Source of the DNA: Candidatus Baltobacteraceae bacterium
GTDB taxonomy: Bacteria > Vulcanimicrobiota > Vulcanimicrobiia > Vulcanimicrobiales > Vulcanimicrobiaceae
Direction of reading: 5' to 3'
DNA length: 64,000 nucleotides
Assembly (NCBI GenBank): GCA_035502855.1
Contig: DATJTX010000003.1
Span: 1-64,000, forward strand
Part shown: positions 63,764-64,000 of the stretch, piece after piece
Position numbering within the stretch: the stretch's first letter is position 1
Layout of the letters: each line of letters opens with the position of its first letter
The notes under the pieces: generated by a model
What the model was told of the DNA's origin: nothing
Seen by the model: only the letters and a program-made list of their open reading frames with translations
The model's database searches: none
Translations under genes and position numbers: made by a program

Positions 63764-64000
63764 TGCCGCGACGGCCGGCAAAACACATTCCGACGACCAA
63801 GTCTGCGCCGGCGCCCGACGTCGGAACGATTCTCAAGCGGCTGCGCGACCGCAATGGCGTGAGCGTCCGCGATCTTGCGAAGGCGAGCGGACTCTCGGCC
63901 TCGTTCATCCGTGCGGTCGAACGGGGCGATTCCGACATCTCACTCGGACGGCTCGCGCGGCTGGCGCAATTCTTCGAATACGATCTGGGCTCGTTCTTGG
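63763..64000 (+). CDS. XRE-family regulator, N-terminal part (partial at window end)
   Basis: The visible 79 residues contain a basic N-terminal tail (MPRRPAKHIPTTK) and a complete helix-turn-helix (LKRLRDRNGVSVRDLAKASGLSASFIRAVERG). The usual XRE end LGRLARLAQFFEYDLGSF follows. Regulators with this layout often carry a C-terminal cupin sensor, but that part is outside the window. It is coupled to the M81 gene (TAATG) and probably regulates the hydrolase cluster. Confidence 0.85.
   Translation, partial: MPRRPAKHIPTTKSAPAPDVGTILKRLRDRNGVSVRDLAKASGLSASFIRAVERGDSDISLGRLARLAQFFEYDLGSFL

Overview
The window is about 64 kb of GC-rich bacterial chromosome. It opens inside a 23S rRNA gene and ends inside a DNA-binding regulator gene. 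The organism is a diderm: it carries a type IV pilus machine with an outer-membrane secretin (PilQ), many Sec-exported proteins, FtsQ/FtsA/FtsZ, a DnaE-type replicase and a histone-tailed HU. Start codons are often GTG or TTG, 1-4 base gene overlaps are common, and a few starts look leaderless. The gene content would fit an uncultured high-GC lineage such as Eremiobacterota/WPS-2 or a relative. That placement is inference from gene style only; the 23S sequence at 1-966 would settle it. I saw no transposase, integrase, CRISPR array or tRNA gene.

Layout. 1-1.3 kb: 3' end of 23S rRNA, a hairpin-rich spacer, 5S rRNA and a terminator. 1.3-10.3 kb: metabolic genes. These are a PPi-type phosphofructokinase, HAD and VOC proteins, ATP-dependent PEP carboxykinase, an exported P1-family aminopeptidase, a GNAT, an aldehyde dehydrogenase preceded by a collapsed PhnB-like micro-ORF, and a TPR/ATP-grasp fusion. 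10.3-11 kb: a head-to-head pair of small paralogous proteins of unknown function. 11-14.6 kb: a non-classical succinate dehydrogenase/fumarate reductase (sdhA-sdhB-sdhE). 14.7-22.3 kb: a GAF-GGDEF cyclase diverges from dnaE, followed by a HisD-like gene that has lost catalytic histidines, a 50-bp tandem repeat, a Cof-type HAD phosphatase and ftsQ. 22.3-25.3 kb: two small exported proteins and a chemoreceptor. 25.5-31.8 kb: ftsA, ftsZ, a divergent ThyX and a cytosolic hybrid histidine kinase.

32-42.4 kb is one tightly packed type IV pilus operon: pilB-pilT-pilC-sigma factor-pilin-ccdA-like-TPR-pilD-pilM-pilN-pilO-pilP-pilQ. It has its own sigma-70-family factor, and its leader can form two mutually exclusive hairpins around the first Shine-Dalgarno sequence. 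42.4-48.6 kb: an exported S9 peptidase, two exported proteins of unknown function and HU. 48.6-54.4 kb: a DJ-1/PfpI protein diverges from aroC-aroK-aroB-priA.

54.3-56.8 kb is the oddest stretch. Three unknown genes follow priA in the same orientation, and each is followed by a degenerate copy of a 31-bp repeat whose first copy is the last codons of priA. This resembles a cassette array or a series of 3'-end insertions. 56.8-64 kb: a catabolic-looking cluster with a GntR regulator, an alpha/beta hydrolase, two beta-lactamase-fold serine hydrolases, a nitrilase-family amidase, an MlrC-like M81 metallopeptidase and an XRE regulator. It recalls the mlrB/mlrC part of microcystin degradation and may hydrolyse an unusual peptide or amide.
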